A DNA stretch of 64,000 bases from a bacterium HR40 (GCA_002898275.1 BEIQ01000001.1:62001-126000), one strand, 5' to 3'; numbered from the stretch's first letter, positions 1 to 8,721 are shown. A program made the numbers and translations. Notes: generated by a model from the sequence alone, not told the origin.

Positions 1-456
1 AAAGCCAGCGAATGCCCGGGCGACGAGTTCGGGCAGGACCTCCGGCACGAGCGCGGTCTCGGCGAAGCCCGCGAGCGCGCGGCAGAGCTCGCGCTGGCGT
101 GGGATCTCGTGCAGCCGCCCGCGGCCCAAGCCGAGATCGGCGCGCTCCACCACGGTCGCGATCACCAACATCGGGAGGGAGTCCGAGTTCGCCTGGCCGA
201 GGGCGGTGGCGATGTTGGTGACCCCGGGACCGGTGATGACGAAGCAGGCGGCCGGGCGACCGGAAACCCGGGCGTAGCCGTCGGCCATGAAGCCGGCCGC
301 TTGTTCGTGGCGCGGCAGCACGTGCCTGGGGGTGCCGTCCTGCAGACCCCGGTAGAGGGCGAGGTTGTGCACGCCTGGAATGCCGAACACCGTATCGATG
401 CCATAGGCTTGCAGCAGTTCGACGAGAGCTTCGGCTGCGGTGCGTTGGCCTGCCAC
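1..456 (-). CDS. ThDP-dependent decarboxylase, N-terminal part (cut by window edge)
   Basis: A GTG start at 456 sits behind AGGGGAGA and the frame stays open to the window edge (152 residues seen). The N-terminal ThDP-binding (PYR) domain is clear: VFGIPGVHN near residue 23, the canonical RHEQ glutamate near residue 48, then MADGYARVSG and ITGPGVTN. The GRGRLHEIPRQ stretch resembles the proteins annotated as 5-guanidino-2-oxopentanoate decarboxylase or acetolactate-synthase-like. It follows an amino-acid ABC permease gene after 12 bp, so it probably decarboxylates a 2-oxo acid derived from the imported compound. The exact substrate is inference, and the C-terminal two thirds are not visible. 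Confidence 0.85.
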   Translation of the reverse strand, partial: MAGQRTAAEALVELLQAYGIDTVFGIPGVHNLALYRGLQDGTPRHVLPRHEQAAGFMADGYARVSGRPAACFVITGPGVTNIATALGQANSDSLPMLVIATVVERADLGLGRGRLHEIPRQRELCRALAGFAETALVPEVLPELVARAFAGF

Positions 457-468
457 GGAGGTTCTCCC

Positions 469-1470
469 CTAGCGTCGGTCGGACCTGCCGAAGTGACGTT
501 CGATGCGCGCTTGCGCCAATTCGAAGACGAACGACAGGAACCAATAAATGAGTGCCGCGGCGATCAGCATTTCGAAGTGCCGGAACTCCGCCCGACCCTG
601 GGTTCGGGCGAGGAACATGAGCTCCCACACTCCGAGAATGGAGACGAGGGAACTGTCCTTGAGCATGGCGATGAACTGGTTGCCGATGGGCGGGATCACC
701 ACCCGGATCGCCTGCGGTAGCACGATCTTGCGGAGGATGAGACGGCGCGTGAGACCGAGCGCCTCGCCAGCCTCCCATTGGCCGCGGGGGATGCTCTCGA
801 TGCCGGCGCGGAAGATTTCGGCCATATAGGCGCCGTAGCAGAGGGAAAGGGCGATCACTCCCGAGGGCACGGGCGCGAGGGTGAGGCCGAGCTGGGGCAG
901 ACCGAGATAGATGATGTAGACTTGGAGCAGCAGCGGCGTGCCGCGGAAAAAGGACGTGTAGAAGGTGGCGAGCCCGAAGGCGGTGGGGTTGCCCGAGAGC
1001 CGGCCGAGGGCGGCGACGAGGGCGATCAGCGAGGCGACGGCGATGGAGATCGAGGAAACATAGAGGGTCGTCGTGGCACCGATGCCGACGAGGATCGGTA
1101 GCCGCGCCCAGAGGAACCCGAAATCGAGTTCGAAGGACAAGAAGAAGGCGGCGAAGAGGAGCAGCAGCTCGCCCCAGACGATACCGATCTGCAAGCGCCG
1201 CGGCAGCCGGGCGAGGAAGAGCGAGTTGAGGACGAGCGCGACCGCGAGCGGAAGGGCGAGCAGCAAGCGCGCGAGCCAGCTGCCCACCCACGCCTGGTCG
1301 AGACCGAATAGGGCGAGCAGGGCTTCAGCGAGCGGCCCGGTGCCCGAGACGAGCGAAGCCCCGAGCCCGGTGAGGAGAAGGACGGCCACCGCGCGGCGGA
1401 TGGCGTCGCGTCGCAGGATTCCGGAAAACCCACCCGCAGCCCGCGCCCGTACCGGCACCGCCCGGCTCAC
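469..1470 (-). CDS. Polar amino-acid ABC transporter permease (HisM/GlnP type)
   Basis: A 333-residue inner-membrane permease with five to eight hydrophobic segments. The EAA loop (SIPRGQWEAGEALGLT, then IVLPQAIRVVIPPIGNQ) is the contact for the ATPase subunit and defines the HisM/GlnP family. The start is GTG at 1470, with GAGGTG just upstream and only 6 bp after the binding-protein stop, so the two are one operon. The first 100 residues hold an extra hydrophobic region before the core domain, as in longer alphaproteobacterial members. No ATPase gene for this system lies in the window; it may lie beyond the left edge. Substrate unknown. Confidence 0.9.
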   Translation of the reverse strand: MSRAVPVRARAAGGFSGILRRDAIRRAVAVLLLTGLGASLVSGTGPLAEALLALFGLDQAWVGSWLARLLLALPLAVALVLNSLFLARLPRRLQIGIVWGELLLLFAAFFLSFELDFGFLWARLPILVGIGATTTLYVSSISIAVASLIALVAALGRLSGNPTAFGLATFYTSFFRGTPLLLQVYIIYLGLPQLGLTLAPVPSGVIALSLCYGAYMAEIFRAGIESIPRGQWEAGEALGLTRRLILRKIVLPQAIRVVIPPIGNQFIAMLKDSSLVSILGVWELMFLARTQGRAEFRHFEMLIAAALIYWFLSFVFELAQARIERHFGRSDRR

Positions 1471-1476
1471 GACACC

Positions 1477-2301
1477 TCATGGCACCCTGGTGAGATCGAC
1501 CCCGTACCATTTGAGGGACAGCTTGGAGAGCGTCCCCTCTTCGCGGAGAGCCTCGACGATGCGGGCGATCTCGGCGGCGAACTCAGGGTCGCCCTTGTCG
1601 ATGGCAACCGCGAGCGGCTCGTAGAAGACCGGGTCGCCCACGATGCGCATCGGATAACCTGCCTTGATCGCCTCGCGGATGGTCGGCAGTGCCGAGATTC
1701 CGGCATCGAGCCGGGTGCCGCAGCCGAGACGGAGGTCGTCGAAGACGTTGGTGTCCGTCTCGTAGGTCCGGATTTCGCCCGGGGTCACGCGATAGGTAAA
1801 CGGCGGCACACCTTCGGCATCGATCTTGAGATCGTGCCGCAGGTAGAACTCGTAGGTGCACGCCCCGCAGGTGCCGATCACCTTACCATCGAGTTCCTCC
1901 AGGTTCTGGTAAGGGCAGCTCTCGTGCACCGCGAAGGCAGCGGGCGTGTAGTAATAGATCGCGGGAAAATCGAGCACCTCTGCCCGCTCGCGGGTCGGGG
2001 TCATGGAGCCGACCGAGATGTCCCAGCGGTCTCCCCAACGGCCGGAGGTGATGATTTCCCAGGCGGGAGTGACGAACTCGACTCTGACGCCGAGGCGGTT
2101 CGCGATTTCGCTCGCCACGTCGATGTCGAAACCCTCGAAGCTGCCGTCCGGCTTCTGCATCGATTGGGGCGGATAGGCCGGGTCGGTCGCCACTCTGAGC
2201 ACGCCTCGCTGTTTGACACGGTCGAGCACAGGCCCCGCCAGAGCGGGCTGCGTGGCGGCCACGGCGACGGTGGCGGCGATGGCGACGAGCCAGACCTTCA
2301 T
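1477..2301 (-). CDS. Extracellular amino-acid-binding protein (SBP_bac_3)
   Basis: A 274-residue periplasmic binding protein of the type feeding polar amino acids to ABC importers. The start at 2301 is set by AGGAGGGAAGTC before ATG and by a classic signal peptide (MKVWLVAIAATVAVAATQPALA). Family signatures follow: GVLRVATDPAYPPQS, FEGFDIDVASEIANRLG and WDISVGSMTPTRERAEVLDF. Two cysteines in GTCGACTYEF could form a local disulfide. It is first of three co-oriented genes with the permease and the ThDP enzyme, so the ligand is probably an amino acid or guanidino compound that the enzyme then processes (inference). Confidence 0.92.
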   Translation of the reverse strand: MKVWLVAIAATVAVAATQPALAGPVLDRVKQRGVLRVATDPAYPPQSMQKPDGSFEGFDIDVASEIANRLGVRVEFVTPAWEIITSGRWGDRWDISVGSMTPTRERAEVLDFPAIYYYTPAAFAVHESCPYQNLEELDGKVIGTCGACTYEFYLRHDLKIDAEGVPPFTYRVTPGEIRTYETDTNVFDDLRLGCGTRLDAGISALPTIREAIKAGYPMRIVGDPVFYEPLAVAIDKGDPEFAAEIARIVEALREEGTLSKLSLKWYGVDLTRVP

Positions 2302-2456
2302 GACTTCCCTCCTCGGCAGCGGTGATTCCCGTTTATCCGAACGCTCTGCCGTTGCGGCCCCGGAAAGCGGCGGGCAGTGTAGGAACCGTTGGCGCCGGGC
2401 ACAAGCGCGTGCCGCCGAGACCATCCGGCAACTCCTCCCTTCGGGAGACGCGAGAC

Positions 2457-2924
2457 ATGATCGACACGGCAGGGGTCCACGTCCATCCCGCGCATGGCAC
2501 GGTGATCGCCTGCGAAACCGGCAAGAGCCGCTTCGCCCTCGAGATCCTGGCCGGCCGGCACCGGCTTTCGGCCGACGAACCGCGGGAAGCCGGCGGCGAG
2601 GACAGTGGAGCGTCGCCCTACGAGCTGCTCGCAGCGGCCCTTGCCAGCTGTACCGTCATGACGCTGCGGCTATACGCGGAACGCCAGAACTGGGCGATCG
2701 GACGCATCAGCGTGGCGGTCCGGCACGAAAGGATCCATGCCCGCGACTGTGCCGATTGCGCGGCGGGCGAGGCCCGCATCGACCGCTTCGAGCGAAGGAT
2801 CGCCATCGAAGGCGAGCTTTCCGAAGACCAGCGCCAGCGGTTGCTGGAGATCGCGGAGCGCTGTCCGGTCCATCGCACGCTGACAGGCCGGGTCCGGATC
2901 GACACCCGGCTCGTGGGCGGTTGA
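2457..2924 (+). CDS. OsmC/Ohr-family protein
   Basis: A 155-residue OsmC-like protein. The ATG at 2457 is chosen because the family fold begins directly after it and GGAGA precedes it; longer upstream frames read through non-coding sequence. Family features are the GASPYELLAAALASCTVMTLRLYAER segment with the first redox cysteine (quoted in part: LAAALASCTVMTLR) and a second cysteine in AERCPVHRTL. OsmC/Ohr proteins reduce organic hydroperoxides through this cysteine pair. An extra CADC pair lies in between (DCADCAAGEAR), which is not required in the family. It is divergent from the ABC importer and convergent with the ABC-2 permease gene. Confidence 0.9.
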   Translation: MIDTAGVHVHPAHGTVIACETGKSRFALEILAGRHRLSADEPREAGGEDSGASPYELLAAALASCTVMTLRLYAERQNWAIGRISVAVRHERIHARDCADCAAGEARIDRFERRIAIEGELSEDQRQRLLEIAERCPVHRTLTGRVRIDTRLVGG

Positions 2925-2930
2925 GCCTCC

Positions 2931-3755
2931 TCACTCGCCCACCTGCAACAGCAACCCATGGCGGCGCGCCGAAGCGAAGAGGGCGAGAAAGGTCGCGGCC
3001 GCGATCCCCATCCAGGCGGCATCGAGGGCGTAGGCCGAGAGCAGCGCGCTCCCGTCGAACCGTCCTTCGAGCAGCAGGGCCCGCATGCCCTCGAACACAT
3101 GGACGGAGGGAAGGATCGTGGCCAGCTGCTGCAGCCACGGCGGCAGCACCTCGAGCGGATAGTAAACCGCACTCACGGGCTGGATCAGAAAGACGAGCGC
3201 CCAGGCGAGATTCTCCGCCGCCAGCCCGAGGCGCAACACCAGTCCGCAGACGATGAGTCCGAGCGCCCAGCCGAACAGCAGATTGCCGCCAAAGAACAGC
3301 ACGAGCAGCGGTCCCAAGACTTCGGTGACATCGAAGCCGTGGATGGGTACGGCGAGCAGGGCTGCACCGCCGACCCCGATCGAAGTGCGCACGAGGCTCA
3401 TGGCGAAGAGAGCGGCGACGAGCTCGTAGGGGCGCAGGGGGCTGATGAAGAGATGGCCGAGATTGCGCGCCCACAGCTCCTCGAGCAGGCTCGTCGAGAC
3501 TCCGAGCTGGCTGCGAAAAAAGGTGTCCCAGAGCAACACCGCCGAGAGGAAGAGTCCGCTCGCCTCGGCGAAGGGCGAGTCCCGCCGGGCGAGCCAGAGG
3601 GCGATGAAACCCCACAAGACCACCTGTACGGTCGGCCAATAAACGATCTCGAGCACCCGCGGCCAGGAACTCGTCATCAAGTAGAAATGGCGCAGGAACA
3701 TGGCAGCGATGCGGCCAAACGAAGCCGCAGGGCCGCGAGCGGGGACGTCACGCAC
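2931..3755 (-). CDS. ABC-2 type transporter permease
   Basis: A 274-residue ABC-2 membrane protein with about six transmembrane segments, alignable with the NodJ/DrrB exporter permeases (LEELWARNLGHLFISPL, then FLIQPVSAVYYPLEVLP). I chose GTG at 3755: it overlaps the ATPase stop by 8 bp and has GGGAG seven bases upstream. A later ATG at 3701 is possible. It is the last gene of a five-gene run whose members overlap or almost touch. ABC-2 permeases normally export lipids, polysaccharides or drugs; the cargo cannot be read from sequence. Confidence 0.88.
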   Translation of the reverse strand: MRDVPARGPAASFGRIAAMFLRHFYLMTSSWPRVLEIVYWPTVQVVLWGFIALWLARRDSPFAEASGLFLSAVLLWDTFFRSQLGVSTSLLEELWARNLGHLFISPLRPYELVAALFAMSLVRTSIGVGGAALLAVPIHGFDVTEVLGPLLVLFFGGNLLFGWALGLIVCGLVLRLGLAAENLAWALVFLIQPVSAVYYPLEVLPPWLQQLATILPSVHVFEGMRALLLEGRFDGSALLSAYALDAAWMGIAAATFLALFASARRHGLLLQVGE

Positions 3756-4485
3756 CGGTGTTCTCCCAGCCGCGAGCCACGGCGAGGAACACTTCCTCGA
3801 GATTGCGGCGGCCAAAGCGACGGATCAGGGCTTGCGGGCTGCCGCGTTCCACCAGTCGGCCACCGTGGACGAGCAGCACCTCGTCGCACAGACGCTCCAC
3901 TTCCTGCATATTGTGCGACGCCATGAGAATCGTCTTGTCGCCTCTGCGGGCATAGCGCTCGAGATAGCCCCGTAGCTGATCGGCGGTGTCGGGATCGAGG
4001 GAGGCCGTGGGCTCGTCGAGGATCAACAGGTCGGGCTGGTTGACCAGGGCTTTGGCCAGAGCCAAGCGAGTCTTCTGTCCCGCCGACAGCCGGTTGGTCG
4101 GCCGATCGAGGAGATCGGCGAGGAGGAGATCGTGGGCGAGTTCGGCCAGTCGTCGGTGTCGGTCGGGAACGCCATAGAGGCGCGCATAGACCTCGAGGTT
4201 CTGGCGAACCGTGAGCCGCCCCGGCAGATCGACATAAGGGCTCGAGAAGTTGAGGCGATGCAGGACGCGATAGCGGTGCTCGGGTACGCGCTCGCCAAAC
4301 ACCCGGATCTCGCCCTCGGTCGGTTCGAGCAGACCCAAGATCATGGCGATGGTGGTGGTCTTGCCGGCGCCGTTCGCCCCGAGCAAGGCCACCGTGCGCC
4401 CGACCTCGACCGCGAAGTCGAGGTGGCGGACTGCCCAGTTGGCCCCGTAGCGCTTGCCGAGACCACGCACCCGGATCGCGTCCAT
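3748..4485 (-). CDS. ABC transporter ATP-binding protein (ABC-2 exporter partner)
   Basis: A 245-residue ATPase. Walker A is GANGAGKTTT near residue 37, the ABC signature is LSAGQKTRLALAKAL, Walker B is LLILDEPTASLD, and the switch histidine lies in ILMASHNMQEVERLC. The signature reads LSAGQ rather than LSGGQ, common in DrrA/CcmA-like exporters. The start at 4485 lies one base from the stop of the TAXI gene, indicating translational coupling. It energises the permease encoded immediately downstream. Confidence 0.93.
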   Translation of the reverse strand: MDAIRVRGLGKRYGANWAVRHLDFAVEVGRTVALLGANGAGKTTTIAMILGLLEPTEGEIRVFGERVPEHRYRVLHRLNFSSPYVDLPGRLTVRQNLEVYARLYGVPDRHRRLAELAHDLLLADLLDRPTNRLSAGQKTRLALAKALVNQPDLLILDEPTASLDPDTADQLRGYLERYARRGDKTILMASHNMQEVERLCDEVLLVHGGRLVERGSPQALIRRFGRRNLEEVFLAVARGWENTGA

Positions 4486-4486
4486 G

Positions 4487-5512
4487 TCAGGGCAAAAGTC
4501 CCTGTTCGTGATACCAGCGCTCGGCACCGGGATGGAGGGGAATGCTCACCCCATCGAGCGCGTCCTCGGCCGAGATGTCCCGTGCCCTCGGATGGCCGCC
4601 GCGCAGCAGCTGGCGCGAGACGGGGTGGAAGAGGGCGCTGGTGATGGCGTAGACGAGATCGCTCTCGAGCCTTTCGTGTACCAAAAACAGGGCGCTCACG
4701 CCGATGGTCTCGATGGCGGGCTGGCCCGGATAGGTGGCAAAGGGGATCAGGTCGTAGGTGAAAAAGGGCCATCTGCGGATGAGTGCCGCAGCTTCCCGGC
4801 CGCGCAGCGGCAGCAGCCGCGCGTCGGCTCCGCGTATCGCCTCGTTCACCGGCGAAGCGGGATAGCCGGCGACCAGGAAAAAGGCGTCGATCTCGGCTCG
4901 GCTCATGCGCTGGACCGCGTCGTCGGCACCGACGAAAAAGGGCTCGATATCGCGTTCCGACAGCCCATAGGCAGCGAGCACCAGCCGGGCGTCGACGAGG
5001 GTACCGGAACCCCGCTCGCCGACAGCCACCCGATGACGCCGCAGATCCCGTACGGCTTGGATTCCGCTCTCTCGGCGCACCACGAGATGCAGGCTCTCGA
5101 GGAACAGCCGGCAGATCGCTCGCAACTCGCGCGCCGGCTGTCTGCCGGCGAACGGACCTTCGCGGTGGAACGCCCAGAAGGCCACATCGGCCTGAACGAA
5201 ACCCCCCTCGAGTTCACCGGCCAGCATGGCCTCGATGTTGGCCACCGAACCGTTCGAGGACTGGACCACAGCCAGCAATCCCGGCACGCCGCAGTTGCCG
5301 CCGCGCTCGCACGCGCGTGCGCCCGGCGGCTGGCCGATCGCGGCTGCCACCAACAACCCGACGGGATAATAGGTGCCGGTCACCGCTCCGGTGCCGATGC
5401 GAAAGAGGCGAGTCTGCTGGCCCGCGGCCGGCCAGGACCGTGTACCCGCCGCCGCGAGCAGGAGCGGCAGAGCGAGCAGACGACGGCGGGACAGGCGCGG
5501 CCCGCTGGCCAT
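4487..5512 (-). CDS. TAXI-family solute-binding protein
   Basis: A 341-residue exported protein with an Arg-rich n-region and hydrophobic core (RRRLLALPLLLAAAGT), possibly Tat-like. TAXI signatures are FRIGTGAVTGTYYPVGLLVAAAIG near residue 37 (quoted in part: GTGAVTGTYYPVG), the NGSVANIEAMLAGELEGGFVQAD region, and VGERGSGTLVDARLVL. TAXI proteins normally deliver ligands to TRAP permeases with fused membrane subunits. No such permease gene is nearby. Instead the next two genes, separated by 1 bp and an 8-bp overlap, are an ABC ATPase and an ABC-2 permease. C-terminal YHEQGLLP is a family-like ending. Ligand unknown. Confidence 0.9.
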   Translation of the reverse strand: MASGPRLSRRRLLALPLLLAAAGTRSWPAAGQQTRLFRIGTGAVTGTYYPVGLLVAAAIGQPPGARACERGGNCGVPGLLAVVQSSNGSVANIEAMLAGELEGGFVQADVAFWAFHREGPFAGRQPARELRAICRLFLESLHLVVRRESGIQAVRDLRRHRVAVGERGSGTLVDARLVLAAYGLSERDIEPFFVGADDAVQRMSRAEIDAFFLVAGYPASPVNEAIRGADARLLPLRGREAAALIRRWPFFTYDLIPFATYPGQPAIETIGVSALFLVHERLESDLVYAITSALFHPVSRQLLRGGHPRARDISAEDALDGVSIPLHPGAERWYHEQGLLP

Positions 5513-5519
5513 CGCCAGC

Positions 5520-6068
5520 CTATTCGGCGCGCACCGCACGCCCCTCGATTCGCCGTACCACCGTCCCATCCTCGATCCGCTCGAACACGAGCCGCAGGCC
5601 GTCGCCATCCGGCGCCCGCAGATAGCTCTGCAGCTCGAAGCGGCCATCGTCGAGCACCACGAAACTGTGCACCCACAGACCTTTTTCGTCGAGGAGTGCC
5701 CAGCGCAGAGGCTGTCCCTGCGTGACCGGTACCTCCTCCCGTTCGCGGAACGGGTCGTAGGCGGGAGCTTCGACGAAATGTTCTCCCATCGGCACAAAGG
5801 CGAGGGCGAGCGCTCGCCGGCGGCCCCCCGGGACATCGCGCCGGCCGTCGACGAGGGTCACGTTCACCCACTCGATCGCGAAGCCGGAGTGGCGGAACGG
5901 GCGGATCACGACGTCCATCTCCCGCTCCTCGATCGCTCGTCCCGAGCCGTCGAGAACCCGGGCGTAGCCCGTCCATGCGCCAAAGAATCGGGAAAGCTCG
6001 AGGGCGGTAGCCGGCGCGCCGCAAAGTCCGACTGCCGAGAGGGTGAACAACAGGCGAAGGCACCTCAC
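5520..6068 (-). CDS. Exported protein of unknown function (paralogue B)
   Basis: A 182-residue protein with an N-terminal signal peptide (LRLLFTLSAVGLCGAPATA). The GTG start at 6068 overlaps the upstream stop as GTGA, a coupling signature. The mature part is probably beta-rich, with repeated alternating hydrophobic stretches (GFAIEWVNVTLVDGRR, then PLRWALLDEKGLWVHSFVVL). Its layout matches the preceding gene product in order and spacing (DGRR, then a P-x-x-WA step, then a G-K/R-F strand), so the two look like diverged tandem duplicates. I recognise no known family. Context ties it to the TAXI/ABC-2 cassette. Confidence 0.75.
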   Translation of the reverse strand: MRCLRLLFTLSAVGLCGAPATALELSRFFGAWTGYARVLDGSGRAIEEREMDVVIRPFRHSGFAIEWVNVTLVDGRRDVPGGRRRALALAFVPMGEHFVEAPAYDPFREREEVPVTQGQPLRWALLDEKGLWVHSFVVLDDGRFELQSYLRAPDGDGLRLVFERIEDGTVVRRIEGRAVRAE

Positions 6069-6613
6069 CGCACGATCGCCGCGGTCGGACGCAGCCGCTC
6101 GTCGCGACGGAGCAGCGGCTCTCCGTGGCGGGTCTCGATGGTCCGCACGGCCAGTCCTCCCGCCTCCGGCTCGAGCTCCAGGCGCAGGATGGAGAACTTG
6201 CCCGTGGGTTGGATTTCCAGGTGGTAGACGACGGTACGCCCATCCTGCGTGCGTGCCCAGTCGACGGGCTCGCGGTAGGCGGCGCGATGGCCTCGCCGGC
6301 CAGCGAACCAATCGAGGATGCCGGGCGCCTTCTCCGCCACGAAGACGCCAGACGAGGCAGTCGGGAAGAAGCTCCCCGCCCATCGCCGGCCGTCGGCGAG
6401 CACGATGTCGAAGCGAAAGCCCGAGGCTGCGGGCGCGAGGTCGAGGGTGCGCACGAAGCCGTCTCCGCTCGCCGCCACCCAGCGGCCGGCCAGTCGCTCC
6501 ACGATATCGGCCGCCCGGGCGGGGTCGGCGGCCAACAACCCGGCGAGGGCCAATGGGAAGGCGACCCACGGTGATCGGGTCGGCGAACCGCTGTGGACGG
6601 AAACGAACGGCAC
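6065..6613 (-). CDS. Exported protein of unknown function (paralogue A)
   Basis: A 182-residue protein starting at GTG 6613, with a signal-like segment (VAFPLALAGLLAADPARAA). The mature part begins LAGRWVAASGDGFVRTLDL, which resembles small lipocalin-like or calycin domains, followed by VLADGRRWAGSFF, PVDWARTQDGRTVVYHL and GKFSILRLELEPEAGGL. It heads the five-gene cassette reaching down to 2931 and is divergent from ald across about 73 bp, which probably holds both promoters. The function is not recognisable. The similarity to the next gene product was seen by eye only. Confidence 0.72.
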   Translation of the reverse strand: MPFVSVHSGSPTRSPWVAFPLALAGLLAADPARAADIVERLAGRWVAASGDGFVRTLDLAPAASGFRFDIVLADGRRWAGSFFPTASSGVFVAEKAPGILDWFAGRRGHRAAYREPVDWARTQDGRTVVYHLEIQPTGKFSILRLELEPEAGGLAVRTIETRHGEPLLRRDERLRPTAAIVR

Positions 6614-6686
6614 GGGTTATTCCGCTTCGCGAACGAGACCGAATCGGCGCGCCACCGGAGAGTGGCGGCAAAGGGAGATCGGAACC

Positions 6687-7805
6687 ATGCTGATCGGAGT
6701 GCCGAAGGAAATCAAGACTCACGAGTACCGGGTCGGTCTCGTGCCATCGAGCGTCCGCGAGCTCGTGCACCACGGTCACCGCGTGCTGGTGGAGACCGGG
6801 GCCGGAAACGGGATCGGCTGTGCGGATGCCGACTACGAGCGGGCCGGAGCCGAGATCGTGCCCGACGCCGCGACGGTCTTCGCCCGGGCGGAGATGATCG
6901 TGAAGGTGAAGGAGCCGCAGCCACAAGAGGTGGAGATGCTGCGGGAAGGGCAGGTGCTTTTCACCTATCTCCACCTCGCCGCGGACCGTAGGCTGACGGA
7001 AGGCCTCATGCAGAGCGGCTGTGTGGCCATCGCCTACGAGACGGTGACCGACGCTCGCGGTCGTCTCCCGCTCCTCGCGCCGATGAGCGAAGTGGCAGGT
7101 CGCATGAGCATCCAGGTGGGTGCCCACTATCTCGAGAAGATGAACGGCGGCGCCGGTATCCTGCTGGGCGGCGTGCCCGGGGTGCAAGCGGGACGGGTGG
7201 TCGTCATCGGCGGCGGCGTGGCTGGCACCAATGCCATCCGCGTGGCGATGGGCATGGAGGCGCAGGTCTACGTGCTCGATCGCTCGCTTTCCCGCCTGTA
7301 CGAGCTCGATCTGCAGTTCGGCGCGATGCTCAACACCATCTACGCTACCGTCGACGCCATCGAGACCCATGTGGTGATGGCGGACCTTCTGATCGGCGCA
7401 GTGCTCGTGCCCGGACACGCTGCACCCAAACTCATCAGCCGCGAGATGATCCGCGCCATGCGCCCGGGTTCCGTGTTCGTCGACATTTCCATCGACCAGG
7501 GCGGCTGTAGCGAGACGTCCCGACCAACGACCCACGCCGACCCGGTCTACGTGGAGGAAGGCGTCATCCATTATTGTGTCACCAACATGCCCGGAGCGGT
7601 TCCGCGCACCTCGACCTTCGCCCTCAACAATGCCACCCTGCCGTTCGTGCTGGCGCTCGCAACGAAGGGCTGGAAACAGGCCCTGCGCGACGATCCGCAT
7701 CTCGCGGATGGCCTCAATGTCTGCCATGGCCGGCTGGTCTACCAGGCGATCGCCGACGACCTCGGTCTTCCCTACACGCCGCGCGCGGCTGTGCTCGGGG
7801 CCTGA
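6687..7805 (+). CDS. ald: Alanine dehydrogenase
   Basis: A 372-residue NAD-dependent L-alanine dehydrogenase, converting alanine to pyruvate and ammonia in the cytosol. The N-terminus [20 protein letters not shown], the catalytic lysine in [14 protein letters not shown], the histidine in YLHLAAD and the Rossmann motif [14 protein letters not shown] are all in place. C-terminal [16 protein letters not shown] is typical. ATG at 6687 has AAGGGAGAT upstream. Its 3' end overlaps the convergent transporter gene by 34 bp. It probably links amino-acid nitrogen to the central pool. Confidence 0.97.
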   Translation: MLIGVPKEIKTHEYRVGLVPSSVRELVHHGHRVLVETGAGNGIGCADADYERAGAEIVPDAATVFARAEMIVKVKEPQPQEVEMLREGQVLFTYLHLAADRRLTEGLMQSGCVAIAYETVTDARGRLPLLAPMSEVAGRMSIQVGAHYLEKMNGGAGILLGGVPGVQAGRVVVIGGGVAGTNAIRVAMGMEAQVYVLDRSLSRLYELDLQFGAMLNTIYATVDAIETHVVMADLLIGAVLVPGHAAPKLISREMIRAMRPGSVFVDISIDQGGCSETSRPTTHADPVYVEEGVIHYCVTNMPGAVPRTSTFALNNATLPFVLALATKGWKQALRDDPHLADGLNVCHGRLVYQAIADDLGLPYTPRAAVLGA

Positions 7806-8707
7806 CGGCGCGCGGCCAGTACCGCGTCGGCGGTGTGCACGGCGACCGCCGCCCAGACCAGGGCAAAGGTGAGGAGACGCGGCACCGGCAGGGGCTCGCC
7901 GAACAGCCACACCGCCTCGAGGAACACCGCGCTCGGTGGCAGATAGAGGAGAATGCCGACGGTGACATAGGGCAACCGCCGAGCGCCGAGGTGGAAGAGC
8001 CAGAGCGGGGCCACCGTGACGGCACCGGAAAGCAGGACCAGCACGAGCCCGAGGGTGCCGCCATGGGCGAAGGCCAGCCCTGCCGTCGCCGCCTCCCGTG
8101 CGAGCCAGAGGAGAGCGAAGGGTAGGGCCACCAGACACTCGACGAAAAGACCGGTCAGCGGTGGCACCTCGAGATGCTTGCGCAGGGCCCCATAGAGGCT
8201 AAAGGCGCAGGCGAGCACGAGGGCGAGGACCGAGATCGTCTGTGTCCGCCACAGCTCGAAAGCGACCGCCACGACCGCGAGGGCGAGGGCGACACGTTGC
8301 GCCGGGCGCAGGGGCTCGCGCAGGGCGAGCACGCCGACCGCTACGGCGGTGAGCGGCGAGAGGAAATAGCCGAGGCTGGCTTCCTGCACCCGGTCGGATG
8401 TGACCGCCCACACATAGGCGATCCAGGCGGCGAGGAGCAGGGCGCTGGACAGGACGAGGCCCAGGAGATCGCGGGGCCGACGGAAGAGGCGCAGGAGCGG
8501 GGCGATGCCCTCGGCGAGCGGCGCCCACACGGCGAGGAGCAGCGTCGACCACAGGATCCGATGGGCGGTGATCTCCCCCACCGGCACGAAGGCGACGAGA
8601 CGAAAGTAGAAAGGGTAGAGCGACCACAAGAGGAGCGCCGAAACGAGTGCCAAAACGCCGCCAGTGGGCCGCGCGGCAGCCCCGCCGGCTCCTCGCCCCG
8701 GGGCCAT
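7772..8707 (-). CDS. rarD: RarD-like EamA-family transporter
   Basis: A 311-residue, roughly ten-TM permease of the drug/metabolite superfamily. The opening ALLLWSLYPFYFRLVAFVP, the AHRILWS motif and the second-half PLWLFHLGARRLPYVTVG match RarD proteins. RarD transport substrates are poorly defined. The start at 8707 is the first ATG before the hydrophobic core and lies 15 bp after the sulfurtransferase stop, so the two may be cotranscribed. The 3' end overlaps ald on the opposite strand. Confidence 0.88.
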   Translation of the reverse strand: MAPGRGAGGAAARPTGGVLALVSALLLWSLYPFYFRLVAFVPVGEITAHRILWSTLLLAVWAPLAEGIAPLLRLFRRPRDLLGLVLSSALLLAAWIAYVWAVTSDRVQEASLGYFLSPLTAVAVGVLALREPLRPAQRVALALAVVAVAFELWRTQTISVLALVLACAFSLYGALRKHLEVPPLTGLFVECLVALPFALLWLAREAATAGLAFAHGGTLGLVLVLLSGAVTVAPLWLFHLGARRLPYVTVGILLYLPPSAVFLEAVWLFGEPLPVPRLLTFALVWAAVAVHTADAVLAARRQAPSTAARGV

Positions 8708-8721
8708 CTCGGGGCCCCGGC

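Noticed and set aside
5520-8138. An 872-codon minus-strand open frame
   Set aside because: Only its last 182 codons are coding-like; the rest is antisense to ald and out of frame with the neighbouring exported protein.
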